Origin: Lysobacteraceae bacterium
GTDB lineage: Bacteria > Pseudomonadota > Gammaproteobacteria > Xanthomonadales > Rhodanobacteraceae
Reading direction: 5' to 3'
Length of the DNA stretch: 64,000 nucleotides
NCBI GenBank assembly: GCA_004143945.1
Contig: SEHB01000001.1
Location: 496,001 to 560,000, forward strand
The stretch's first letter is position 1; each line of letters starts with the position of its first letter. The position numbers and the translations under genes are program-made. Below, in pieces: positions 34,024-42,191 of the stretch. Below the pieces are notes generated by a model. The model saw only the letters and a list, made by a program, of their open reading frames with translations. It ran no database searches and had not been told where the DNA came from.

Positions 34024-34383
34024 ATGGCCTATGTCGACGGCTTCGTGATTGCCGTACCCACCGCGAACCGCGATGCGTTCATCGAACACGCGCGCCGCTT
34101 CGACGCGCTGTTCATCGAATACGGCGCGACCCGCGTGGTCGAGTGTTGGGGCGAGGACGTTCCCGAAGGCAAGGTCACCGACTTCCGCCGTGCCGTGAAG
34201 GCGGAAGCCGCGGAATCGGTCGTGTTCTCGTGGGTCGAATGGCCGGACAGGGCCACGCGTGACGCGGGCATGGAGAAGTTCATGAAGGATCCCCGGATGG
34301 AAGATGCCAACGACATGCCGTTCGACGGCAAGCGCATGATCTTCGGTGGCTTCGGCGCGGTGGTCGAACTCGGGGCCGGTTGA
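34024..34383 (+). CDS. DUF1428 family protein (YbaA-like)
   Basis: A 119-residue cytoplasmic protein with the DUF1428 pattern: YVDGFVIAVPTANRDAF at the start, VVECWGEDVPEGKVTDF in the middle and MPFDGKRMIFGGFGAVVE near the end. The fold is a dimeric alpha/beta barrel like antibiotic-monooxygenase (ABM) proteins; the E. coli member YbaA has no known function. ATG 34024 follows a strong GAGGAGG site. It sits 174 bp from the divergent mddA-like gene and is followed by a GFA protein on the same strand. Confidence 0.93.
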   Translation: MAYVDGFVIAVPTANRDAFIEHARRFDALFIEYGATRVVECWGEDVPEGKVTDFRRAVKAEAAESVVFSWVEWPDRATRDAGMEKFMKDPRMEDANDMPFDGKRMIFGGFGAVVELGAG

Positions 34384-34556
34384 GCGCGGGGCGGCCGTCG
34401 ACGGACGCGGAGACTGCGCAACATGCGATGCACGTCAAGACCTGCGAGTCCACGTGCACCGCGTGCGCGCGTATCCGTGACAATGAGACCCGAGCGGCGA
34501 AGCTGGGTCGGGATCCTTCGGGCCAGCCGAAACGCGCAGATGGGCAAGGAGGAACG

Positions 34557-35006
34557 ATGATCGAGACGCGCCATGGGAGTTGTCACTGCGGGGCCGTGCG
34601 ATTCCGCTGCGAGATCGACCTCGCGCCACCCGGCCGGCGCTCGGCGCAGGCGCGTCCGGGCGAGTGGTATGCGTCGACGCTGCGCTGCAACTGCTCGTTC
34701 TGCCGCAAGACGCGCATGTGGAAATGCCACGTCCCGGCCGAAGCTTTCGAACTGCTTTCCGGCGCCGACGACCTCAGCCACTACCGCTTCGCCGCCGGCT
34801 TGATCGATCACACGTTCTGCCGGCATTGCGGGGTCTACGCCTTCGTCAGCGCAAGCGAACCGGTGATGGGCGGTGACTTCGTCTGCGTCAACGTCGCCTG
34901 CCTCGACGACGTCGACGAATCGGAACTCGCGGCGGCGCCGATCTGTTACGAGGACGGCGCGAACGACGATTGGGCGCATGCGCCGCGCGAGACGGGTTAC
35001 CTCTAG
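34557..35006 (+). CDS. GFA/CENP-V family zinc protein
   Basis: A 149-residue member of the glutathione-dependent formaldehyde-activating (GFA)/CENP-V family. Zinc-binding cysteines occur as SCHCGAVRF at the N-terminus, CNCSFCRKTRMWKC and TFCRHCGVYAF. The ATG at 34557 is preceded by AAGGAGGAA. Members bind glutathione adducts or have unknown roles; no formaldehyde pathway gene is adjacent, so the true substrate is open. The gene is on the same strand as the DUF1428 gene 174 bp upstream. Confidence 0.9.
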   Translation: MIETRHGSCHCGAVRFRCEIDLAPPGRRSAQARPGEWYASTLRCNCSFCRKTRMWKCHVPAEAFELLSGADDLSHYRFAAGLIDHTFCRHCGVYAFVSASEPVMGGDFVCVNVACLDDVDESELAAAPICYEDGANDDWAHAPRETGYL

Positions 35007-35155
35007 TTCGACGTTGGGCGACGAGGAGCGTCGACATCGGTCGTGCCGGGCTCGCGAGCCCCATGCCGCGGGCACCGGCAACGCCCGATGCGTGCTCCCG
35101 GACTGCCTCGGCCTTCATTGCATATACTTCCACTCTCGACCGAACGGGAGTCGTG

Positions 35156-36319
35156 ATGGACCACCTCGTTCATTCCCGCCTGCGCGAACAGGCAGCGGAC
35201 CCTGCCGGCACGCGCCGTTGCACCCGGTGTGCCAGCGCGCTCATGGCGCTCCTGGCTGCAGCAGCGCCGGCCATGGCGGCTGATCACGCGATCATCGATC
35301 TCGGCACGTTGCCCGGCACGCCAGCCGGCACGTGGCCGGACGCGCGTGGGACCAATGCGGACGGAAGCGTCATCGTGGGTGTCGTCGGCGAGCGCGCATT
35401 CGTTTGGGATGGCGCCATGCATGTGCTGGATGGCGCCGCGAGCGCGAACGCAACCAGCGCCGACGGCACGGTGATCGTCGGGAAACTGGCATCGCCAGCG
35501 CACGCGTTCCGGTGGTCCGCGAGTACGGGACTGCAGGATCTCGGCACGCTCCCTGGCGGCACGGCGAGCGAGGCTGCCGACGTCAGCGACGACGGTCACG
35601 TCGTCGTCGGCGTCGCCACGACGCCCGACGGAACGCTCGCCTGGCTCTGGAGCGCCGAAGCCGGCATGCGCAGCCTCGGCACGTTGGCAGCGCAGGCCTC
35701 CAGCGCGGCGACCGCGGTCAGCGGTGACGGTCGCGTCGTCACCGGTTATTCCGCGAACCACGCGTTCCGATGGACCGAGCCATCGGGCATGGTGGACATT
35801 TCGCCTGATATCCCCGCCGAGGGCGCCGCGGGTGCACGTGCCATCAGTTCGGACGGGTCCACCATCGTCGGTACGTATGTGCGCCACTTTGGCGTGGGCA
35901 CGACGCCCTACCAGTTCCGCTGGACCGTGTCCGGCGGATTCGAGGATCTCTTCGCGCCTGGCGTGGGAAGCTCGAGCCCCGGCCATGCGCGTGCGACGAA
36001 TCACGACGGCTCGCGCATCCATGGCGCGTTGTTCGGCACCGTCCTCGAGGCGAGTACCTGGTCGCTCGCTACGGGGACGATTCCGCTGGCTGCCTGGCTC
36101 GAGTCGGAGGGGCTCGACCTGTCCGGATGGAACCTCGTCGAGACGACGGCAGTCAGCGACGATGGCGAGGTCCTGGCGGGCAGCGCCTACCGCGAGGTCG
36201 GCGACGAGCAGGTACCCACCCTCTGGCGCCTATCGGATCTCGAGTCCGCCGATCGGGTGTTTGCCAACGGTTTCGACCCCATCTCGACTGCCCACAGGTG
36301 GAACGCGCGAGGGCACTGA
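35156..36319 (+). CDS. secreted HAF-repeat protein with C-terminal VFANGFD motif
   Basis: A 387-residue exported protein. A signal peptide ends near AMAA (about residue 42), preceded by an unusually long N-region. The body is made of HAF-type repeats, recognisable by LGTLPGGTASEAADVSDDG, VVVGVATTPDG, AFRW and ATAVSGDGRVVTGYS units roughly every 40 residues, which fold as a beta-propeller-like structure. It ends ADRVFANGFDPISTAHRWNA, sharing the (V/I)FxxGF(D/E) signature with two other secreted proteins in this window. ATG 35156 follows a GGGAG. Function unknown, presumably extracytoplasmic. Confidence 0.88.
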   Translation: MDHLVHSRLREQAADPAGTRRCTRCASALMALLAAAAPAMAADHAIIDLGTLPGTPAGTWPDARGTNADGSVIVGVVGERAFVWDGAMHVLDGAASANATSADGTVIVGKLASPAHAFRWSASTGLQDLGTLPGGTASEAADVSDDGHVVVGVATTPDGTLAWLWSAEAGMRSLGTLAAQASSAATAVSGDGRVVTGYSANHAFRWTEPSGMVDISPDIPAEGAAGARAISSDGSTIVGTYVRHFGVGTTPYQFRWTVSGGFEDLFAPGVGSSSPGHARATNHDGSRIHGALFGTVLEASTWSLATGTIPLAAWLESEGLDLSGWNLVETTAVSDDGEVLAGSAYREVGDEQVPTLWRLSDLESADRVFANGFDPISTAHRWNARGH

Positions 36320-36370
36320 AGGTCCTCGCCGAACACCCGGTCGCGTGCGCGCCTCGCATGTGGCGGCCGA

Positions 36371-37036
36371 TCAGTTGTTGCCGGCAATCTCGCGCAATGC
36401 GCGCTCGAACACCTCGACCGGCTGTCCGCCCGAGATCAGGTGCTGGCGCTCGAAGATGATCGCAGGCACGCCGCGGATACCGCTGCGCTGGAACATTGCT
36501 TCGTCAGCGCGGACTTCGGACGCGAACTCGTCCGAGCCGAGGATTTCGCGCGCGCGAGCGGGATCAAGCCCCGCCTCCGCGACGATGCCGACCAGCGTGG
36601 CCACATCCGAGACGTCGCGACCTTCGGTGAAGTACGCGCCGAGCAGCGCATGCTTCAGCGCCGCCTGGCGACCGCCGTCGAGAGCAGCCCAGTGCAGCAG
36701 CCGGTGCGCGTCGAAGGTATTGTGGATGCGGCGGCGCCCGCTCCCGAAAACCAAGCCGAGCTCGGCGCCGCGCTGGCGGATGCGTTCCTGGTTCTCGTCC
36801 AGTTGTGCTGCCGACAGGCCGTACTTCGCGGTCAGGTGCTCGGCGATGTCCTCGCCTTCGGGACCGAGATTCGGATTGAGTTCGAACGGACGGAAGTGGA
36901 TCTCGGCATCGAGCTCGCCGCGCGTCCGCGCGAGCGCCTGCTCGAGCGACGCGAGTCCGATCGCGCACCACGGACAGACCACGTCCGATACGTAGTCGAT
37001 CCGGAGCACGACAGGCGCGGATGGTTCGTTCGCCAT
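36371..37036 (-). CDS. DsbA family oxidoreductase, FrnE-like
   Basis: A 221-residue thioredoxin-fold protein of the FrnE/DsbA-polyketide type without a signal peptide, so cytoplasmic. The active site is CPWC (residues 21-24) in SDVVCPWCAIG, with the helical insert between residues 60 and 130 and the cis-Pro strand RGVPAIIFERQHLISGGQP near the end. Such proteins act as disulfide oxidoreductases or isomerases, implicated in oxidative stress. ATG 37036 has a GAGG upstream. It is convergent with the HAF-repeat gene and divergent from the SDR gene. Confidence 0.94.
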   Translation of the reverse strand: MANEPSAPVVLRIDYVSDVVCPWCAIGLASLEQALARTRGELDAEIHFRPFELNPNLGPEGEDIAEHLTAKYGLSAAQLDENQERIRQRGAELGLVFGSGRRRIHNTFDAHRLLHWAALDGGRQAALKHALLGAYFTEGRDVSDVATLVGIVAEAGLDPARAREILGSDEFASEVRADEAMFQRSGIRGVPAIIFERQHLISGGQPVEVFERALREIAGNN

Positions 37037-37159
37037 GGTACGGCCTCGTTCCTCGCGAAAGGCGCCAGTCTACCTGTTGGATCCGTCGCGGCACCTGGTG
37101 TGCATTCGCACCCGGAACCGCGCAATCGACGCGCTTGCACGGCGATCCGGCCTCGTGGG

Positions 37160-37235
37160 GCCCTTCGACTCCGCCTTCGGCTGCGCCCAGGGCGAACGGG
37201 AGAAGATCGGCGGCTGCGCCCAGGGTGAACGGCAA
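37160..37235. repeat. REP-like element with two 21-base direct copies
   Basis: CCCTTCGACTCCGCC is followed by two near-identical copies of GGCTGCGCCCAGGG(C/T)GAACGG starting at 37179 and 37212 (33-bp period). The outer part (CCCTTCG ... AGGGCGAACGG) resembles the widespread dispersed repeat that forms a hairpin with CCGTTCGCCCT arms. It lies in the intergenic space upstream of the SDR gene. Confidence 0.6.
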
Positions 37236-37276
37236 TCTCCCGATGCATTCGCGCGGGGCGCCGCGCACGGGAGATA

Positions 37277-38908
37277 ATGCGCGATCCACTGCATTCCGGA
37301 ACGACCTTGAACACCCCAGCCATGACGTCCGACGCACGCACCGAGCGCGGTGGGGACCACGATGTCGCCGCACTAGCGGGCCATCTCGATGCCGCGCTCG
37401 CCTTGCTCGAGGCGGTCGTCGCCGATCGCGGCGTTCTCGCCAGCCTGCCCGTCGAAGGGCGCGACCGCCTGCTCAGGGCCGTCGCGCTCGTCCACCACCC
37501 CGAGCCGCGCGCGCGTCGCCGCCAGGCCAAGTTGCAGGCGCGCGAGCAGGCGCGGGAGAAGGCGCGCATGACCGAAGCCCTGCTCGACCAGACCGGCATC
37601 CGCACGCTGCGCCGCAAGCCGGTGTTCAGCACGCCGAACGTGTTTCCGCCCTGCCCGCCGACGCAACTCGATGCGCAGGTGCACGCACCCCAGGCACCCC
37701 CGCGCATCGAATCGCCGGAGCAGCTGCATTGCTACGTCTGCAAGCAGAAGTACACCAGCGTGCACCACTTCTACGACCAGTTGTGCCCGGCCTGCGCGGA
37801 GCTCAACTTCTTCAAGCGCACCGAGACCGCGGACCTGCGCGGGCGTGTCGCATTGCTGACCGGCGGGCGCGTCAAGATCGGCTACCAGGCCGGCCTCAAG
37901 CTGCTGCGCGCGGGGGCATCGCTGATCGTGACGACGCGCTTCCCGCGCGATTCCGCCGCCCGCTACGCGGCCGAGCCGGATTTCGACGAGTGGGGACACC
38001 GCCTCGAGGTGTTCGGGCTCGACCTGCGCCACACGCCGAGCGTCGAAGCGTTCTGCGCGCAGCTGCTCGCGACGCGCGAGCGCCTGGACTTCATCATCAA
38101 CAACGCGTGCCAGACGGTGCGCCGCCCGCCCGCGTTCTATGCGCACATGATGGCGGCCGAGACCGCTTCGCTGCGCGACATGCCCGCGGACGTGCGCAAG
38201 CTCATCGGCCACTACGAAGGCCTGCGTGGCGCGGACCTCGTCGGCGACGCGGGCGCGCAAGGCCTGTCTGCGCACCGCAATGCACCCATCGACGCGGCCG
38301 GGCTCGTGCGCGCGGCCGAGCTCTCGCAAGTGCCGCTGTTGCCGGACGAACTGCTCGGCCAGGCGCATCTGTTCCCCGAAGGCCGGCTCGATCAGGACCT
38401 GCAGCAGGTCGACCTGCGCGGTCGCAATTCATGGCGGCTGCAGATGGATGAAGTGCCGGCGGTGGAACTGCTCGAAACGCAGCTCGTCAATGCGGTCGCG
38501 CCGTTCATCATCAACGCACGGCTCAAGGCGCTGATGCTGCGCACGCCCGAGCGCGACAAGCACGTCGTCAACGTGTCCGCGGTCGAGGGCCAGTTCTACC
38601 GCAATTTCAAGACCACGAAGCATCCGCACACGAACATGGCCAAGGCCGCGCTCAACATGATGACGCGCACGTCGGCGGCCGACTATCACGGCGACGGCAT
38701 CCACATGAACAGCGTGGACACCGGCTGGGTGACCGACGAGGACCCAGCCGAGATCGCCGCGCGCAAGATCGTCGAGGAGCGCTTCCATCCGCCACTCGAC
38801 ATCGTCGATGGCGCGGCGCGCATTGTCGATCCGATCATCCACGGCTTCAACACCGGCGAGCACGTGTGGGGGCGGTTCCTCAAGGACTACGCACCGACCG
38901 ACTGGTGA
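37277..38908 (+). CDS. SDR family oxidoreductase with N-terminal zinc-ribbon-like domain
   Basis: A 543-residue protein, about twice the usual SDR length. Residues 1-150 are charged and helical; a four-cysteine motif follows (Cys152, Cys155, Cys170, Cys173 in HCYVCKQKY and LCPACAEL), then a Rossmann domain from about residue 190 (VALLTGGRVKIGYQAG), the NNAC motif at DFIINNACQT and a YRNFKTTKHPHTNMAKAAL segment where the SDR catalytic Tyr/Lys would be expected. The classical GxxxGxG and YxxxK are altered, so catalysis is uncertain. The start could also be ATG 37322; the first ATG has a GGGAG close by. It converges on a pseudouridine synthase with 3 bp between the two genes. Confidence 0.85.
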   Translation: MRDPLHSGTTLNTPAMTSDARTERGGDHDVAALAGHLDAALALLEAVVADRGVLASLPVEGRDRLLRAVALVHHPEPRARRRQAKLQAREQAREKARMTEALLDQTGIRTLRRKPVFSTPNVFPPCPPTQLDAQVHAPQAPPRIESPEQLHCYVCKQKYTSVHHFYDQLCPACAELNFFKRTETADLRGRVALLTGGRVKIGYQAGLKLLRAGASLIVTTRFPRDSAARYAAEPDFDEWGHRLEVFGLDLRHTPSVEAFCAQLLATRERLDFIINNACQTVRRPPAFYAHMMAAETASLRDMPADVRKLIGHYEGLRGADLVGDAGAQGLSAHRNAPIDAAGLVRAAELSQVPLLPDELLGQAHLFPEGRLDQDLQQVDLRGRNSWRLQMDEVPAVELLETQLVNAVAPFIINARLKALMLRTPERDKHVVNVSAVEGQFYRNFKTTKHPHTNMAKAALNMMTRTSAADYHGDGIHMNSVDTGWVTDEDPAEIAARKIVEERFHPPLDIVDGAARIVDPIIHGFNTGEHVWGRFLKDYAPTDW

Positions 38909-38911
38909 CAC

Positions 38912-39793
38912 TCACGGCGGATCCAGTCGCCGCACGCTTTCGAAACATCGCGTGGCGCCGCTCAGCGGATCGACGAACGCGAGTCGGCGCGCCAGCAGTT
39001 GCAGAGGTCGTGCGTAGTCGTCCTCGTGCACGCGCTCGAGCTCCGGATACAGACGGTCGTTCGCGATCGGCGCGCCGAGTGCGGCCATGTGCACGCGCAA
39101 CTGGTGCTTGCGTCCGGTGACGGGCTCGAGCGAATAGCGCCATGCGCGCGCGGCGCGCTCGACGACGTCGACGCGGGTCTCGCTGTCGGCGGGACCGTCG
39201 ACCTCGCGCATGCGGAAGAATGGGTCGCCCGCGCGCAACCGCGAGGCATGCACGAGCGGAAATACGCGGCCCGGCAGTGCTGGCGCGATCGCCTCGTAGG
39301 CCTTCGCGACGCGTCGCAGCCGGAACAGTGACTGATAGGCATTGCGCGTTTCGCGGTTGGCGGAGAACAACACGAGACCCGCGGTATCGCGATCGATGCG
39401 ATGCAGCGGCACCAGATCGGGGTTGCCGAGCCGCCAGGTCAGGCGTGCGAGCAGCGTCTCTCGCACGAACCGCCCTGCGGGCGTCACCGGCAGGAAGTGC
39501 GGCTTGTCCGCGACGACCAGATGCTCGTCGACATGCAGCACGGATTCCTCGAACGGAATCGCGGGCTCGTCCTCGACCTCGCGGAAGTAGCGGATCTCGC
39601 TTCCGGCACGATGCGGGGCGTCGACTCCGATGGGGGCACCGGACGCATCCATGACGCGTCCGCGCGCGAAGCGGTCCCGCCAGGCCTCGCGGCTGATCGC
39701 CGGAAAGCGCTCGCACAGGCAATCGAGCAGCGTGGACCACGCACCCGGCGGAACCTGCAGGCGGCTCGCGCCGATGTCGTCGGAAGCCGTCAC
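38912..39793 (-). CDS. RluA family pseudouridine synthase
   Basis: Isomerises uridine to pseudouridine in rRNA or tRNA. The 293-residue product has the RluA family catalytic motif with its aspartate in LVPLHRIDRDTAGLVLF, the EDEPAIPFEE-LVVADKPHFLPVTP region before it and the C-terminal VTGRKHQLRVHMAALG. The target site is not deducible. The start is GTG 39793 (VTASDDIGASRL); no ATG lies in the 140 bp upstream of it, and the ribosome site is poor, so the start is provisional. It is divergent from a secreted protein gene at 39956. Confidence 0.88.
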   Translation of the reverse strand: MTASDDIGASRLQVPPGAWSTLLDCLCERFPAISREAWRDRFARGRVMDASGAPIGVDAPHRAGSEIRYFREVEDEPAIPFEESVLHVDEHLVVADKPHFLPVTPAGRFVRETLLARLTWRLGNPDLVPLHRIDRDTAGLVLFSANRETRNAYQSLFRLRRVAKAYEAIAPALPGRVFPLVHASRLRAGDPFFRMREVDGPADSETRVDVVERAARAWRYSLEPVTGRKHQLRVHMAALGAPIANDRLYPELERVHEDDYARPLQLLARRLAFVDPLSGATRCFESVRRLDPP

Positions 39794-39955
39794 CGGCTCG
39801 GTCCGCGTCGTGGTCCCGGACCTCCGCCTCGCGGCACCGCGTGGATCCCGACCACTCGGATTGGCCCCTGCGCGGACTTGCTTGCGTTGATGCCGGGAGA
39901 GGAGCCGATTCCACAGGGCGCCCTCGTACGCAACAGGCATGGCTGGAGGCGATCG

Positions 39956-40609
39956 ATGGACAACGCAGCATCCGCGCGCACGCGGCGTTCGCATGACCTG
40001 CTCGGCGCGTGCGGCGCCCTGCCCCGGATCCTCGCGGGCACCGCGTTCGTGATTCTCGGCTCGGCTCTGCCATTGGCCCATGCGGCTGACCGGTTCGGGG
40101 TTCGATCGGACACGGTCGTGCCGCGCGTCGCCGGACACGCCGACCAGACGGCCACGCCGGCGTCGTTTCCGCGCTCGCGCTTCGGCGTGCGCACAGGTGA
40201 CGGCCGCGGCGCGGGCGACTCGATCTTCGCAGACGGATTCGACCTGTCCATCTCGTACGACTTCACGTTTCCCTCCGACGTGCCACTGGGCGACCAATCG
40301 GTCGAACTCGGCAGTGTTTCGGTCCCGGCCGGATCGTATGCGGTGTTCGTGCGACTGCAAGCGCGGACTGGCGACGATCCGAACCCGGGCAACAACTATC
40401 GCCTCGACTGCGAGCTGTCGCCGGCCATCGACTACGACGTCTACCGCGTCGGCGTCGAACCACTGGTCGAGCGCTACCTGACCTACCAGGGCGCGGTGAC
40501 GCTCGATGCGGCCGGGACCATCGGCTTCTGGTGCCGCAGCGCGAACCAGCATGAAGCAACCGCGCTGGACGGCAAGCTCACGGTCCTGTCCGTCGGCGGG
40601 CTCGATTGA
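39956..40609 (+). CDS. exported protein of unknown function, paralog A, with internal IFADGFD motif
   Basis: A 217-residue protein from ATG 39956 (GGAGG seven bases upstream). A hydrophobic signal (residues 25-44, ending LAHA) indicates export. Residues 45-95 are disordered and end in GDSIFADGFD, the motif seen at the C-terminus of two other secreted proteins here. Residues 96-217 form a beta-rich domain (VPAGSYAVFVRLQARTG, RLDCELSP, VYRVGVEP, GKLTVLSVGGLD) that is about 60% identical by eye to the C-terminal domain of the next gene. No known family is recognised. Confidence 0.8.
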   Translation: MDNAASARTRRSHDLLGACGALPRILAGTAFVILGSALPLAHAADRFGVRSDTVVPRVAGHADQTATPASFPRSRFGVRTGDGRGAGDSIFADGFDLSISYDFTFPSDVPLGDQSVELGSVSVPAGSYAVFVRLQARTGDDPNPGNNYRLDCELSPAIDYDVYRVGVEPLVERYLTYQGAVTLDAAGTIGFWCRSANQHEATALDGKLTVLSVGGLD

Positions 40610-40674
40610 ACCGCGCGTCCGATTCGAACCCACCGTCGCGCGTGACTGCGCGCGTCCATCCTACGGAGTCCACG

Positions 40675-41433
40675 ATGATCAAGTCCATGCAAGCCCTGTG
40701 GCTGGCCGGATGCCTCGCCAGCTTCGCGTCCGTTTCCGCGGCGGCTGCGGACGCGTCGGTCGGCGCGGCTGCCTATCGCGGCCAGTTGCTCGACAACGGC
40801 GTTCCTGCAACGGGCACCTACGACCTCGAATTCGCGCTGTACGCCGAGCCGAAAGGTGGCTTGCCGATCGATGTCGTCCGCTTCGACCGCAGCGAGCTTT
40901 CCGAAGGCCACGTCGAAGCGCCGCTGGACTTCATCGGAGCTTCGACCGATGGACGTGGCCAATGGATCGAGGTGCGCATGCGCGAGTCCGGCTCGGGAGT
41001 GCCATTCGCGACGATCACGCCTCGCGAGTCGACCCGCGCGGCGATGAAGGCGGCGGCGGGCGTCGCGGGCCTCGCCCGCGCGTACGACATCGCGTTCACG
41101 CCCGACACGCTGATCGGCAACTCGACGGTCCTGCTCGGCAACATCAACGTACCGGCCGGATCCTATGTCGCGTTCGTGCGCCTGCAGGTGCGCACGGGCC
41201 AGGATCCTCCGGGCAACTCGTTCCGGCTCGATTGCAGCCTGACGCCCGGATTCGACAGCGGCGTCTATCGCGTGGGCACGGAAACCGGCGTCGAACGCTA
41301 TGTCACGTTCCAGGGCGCCGCGACGCTCGACAACGCGGGTGCAATCCAGTTCTCCTGCCGCGACGGCAACGGGCATACGCAGACGGCGCTGAGCGGCAAG
41401 CTCACGGTGATCGCCGTGGATGCGATCGACTGA
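40675..41433 (+). CDS. exported protein of unknown function, paralog B
   Basis: A 252-residue exported protein with signal peptide (residues 1-25, SAAAA). Its N-terminal half (YRGQLLDNGVPATGTYDLEF ... GQWIEVRMRESGSG ... ATITPRE) resembles a module of bacterial surface proteins in which a short beta domain describes an optional parameter set (pattern LxDxGxPAxGTYDxxF ... LTPR); the C-terminal half (VPAGSYVAFVRLQVRTG, RLDCSLTP, VYRVGTET, GKLTVIAVDAID) is paralogous to the end of the gene 65 bp upstream. ATG 40675 has GGAG at good spacing. Function unknown; tandem duplication is clear. Confidence 0.82.
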   Translation: MIKSMQALWLAGCLASFASVSAAAADASVGAAAYRGQLLDNGVPATGTYDLEFALYAEPKGGLPIDVVRFDRSELSEGHVEAPLDFIGASTDGRGQWIEVRMRESGSGVPFATITPRESTRAAMKAAAGVAGLARAYDIAFTPDTLIGNSTVLLGNINVPAGSYVAFVRLQVRTGQDPPGNSFRLDCSLTPGFDSGVYRVGTETGVERYVTFQGAATLDNAGAIQFSCRDGNGHTQTALSGKLTVIAVDAID

Positions 41434-41578
41434 CGCGATCGCGGGACGGGTCCGCCACGACGGAGACAAGCGCTTGGCTGGCGTCCCTGCCGTGGCGATG
41501 TAGACTCGCGCAGGTGGCGCACGGCGCATTGCGACACGTGCCGTCGCCGCCACGACCGCAGCCGGACCGGAATCCAAC

Positions 41579-41953
41579 ATGCCGAACGACGTGGACGCGC
41601 ACGCAGGGGCAGCTCGACCCGGCGACTGGGTCGTCACCGGCACGCAGAGCGTGGCTGCGGACGACAGCCGCTCGCGCGTCGAAGTCATCGTGCGCGGCAC
41701 CGTCCACGGCAGCGTCGACCGCGGCGGCGGATCGGACCAATTGCGCTTCTCGGTCTGGGACGACGGCCAGGAAAAGGACTACAAGGTCGTCGACATCCCG
41801 CTCGGGCGCAGCGGCGTCGTGACCGTGCGACTCGGGTTCGAAGGTCGCTACCTCACCGTCGCCGACGGCATCGGCATCACGATCACCGCAGGATCAGAAG
41901 CGGGCGGCGAACGCGTGTTCGATCTCGATCCGTTCTTTCCCCTGAAGGACTGA
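41579..41953 (+). CDS. hypothetical beta-rich protein
   Basis: A 124-residue protein I do not recognise. It is acidic and mostly beta strand (VVTGTQSVAADDSRSRVEV, QLRFSVWDDGQEKDYKVVD, VTVRLGFEGRYLTVADG) and ends with RVFDLDPFFPLKD. There is no signal peptide, in contrast to its exported neighbours, and the ribosome site is weak. It lies 145 bp after paralog B and 238 bp before the DHHI-repeat gene, with no overlap to suggest coupling. Confidence 0.55.
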   Translation: MPNDVDAHAGAARPGDWVVTGTQSVAADDSRSRVEVIVRGTVHGSVDRGGGSDQLRFSVWDDGQEKDYKVVDIPLGRSGVVTVRLGFEGRYLTVADGIGITITAGSEAGGERVFDLDPFFPLKD

Positions 41954-42191
41954 GCGCGCCGCGGCGGCGCCGCTGCGCGGCCATTGCCGCCCCGTGTTCC
42001 CCGGAGCACGGCACTCCCGTGCCCGCCTCGCTCGTCAGCGCAACGTTCCACCGCGATGTCCCAGATTCGCGGAGCGCGGCGTTTTCACTATCGCAGCACG
42101 CCCGGAAGGAAGCCGGCGTCGACTCCAGCCACGCACCCGCACGGGCGCTCGCGCTGCACTGGAACGACTCGTCCTGGTCAAGGAGACCCAC

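Noticed and set aside
31438-34383. 981-residue + strand frame across the beta-helix and MddA-like genes
   Set aside because: Antisense to recognisable proteins; only its C-terminal 119 residues (DUF1428) are real.
39793-40633. 573-residue upstream extension of the pseudouridine synthase
   Set aside because: It would overlap the divergent secreted-protein gene at 39956 and consists of non-conserved sequence; the RluA domain needs only the 293 residues from GTG 39793.
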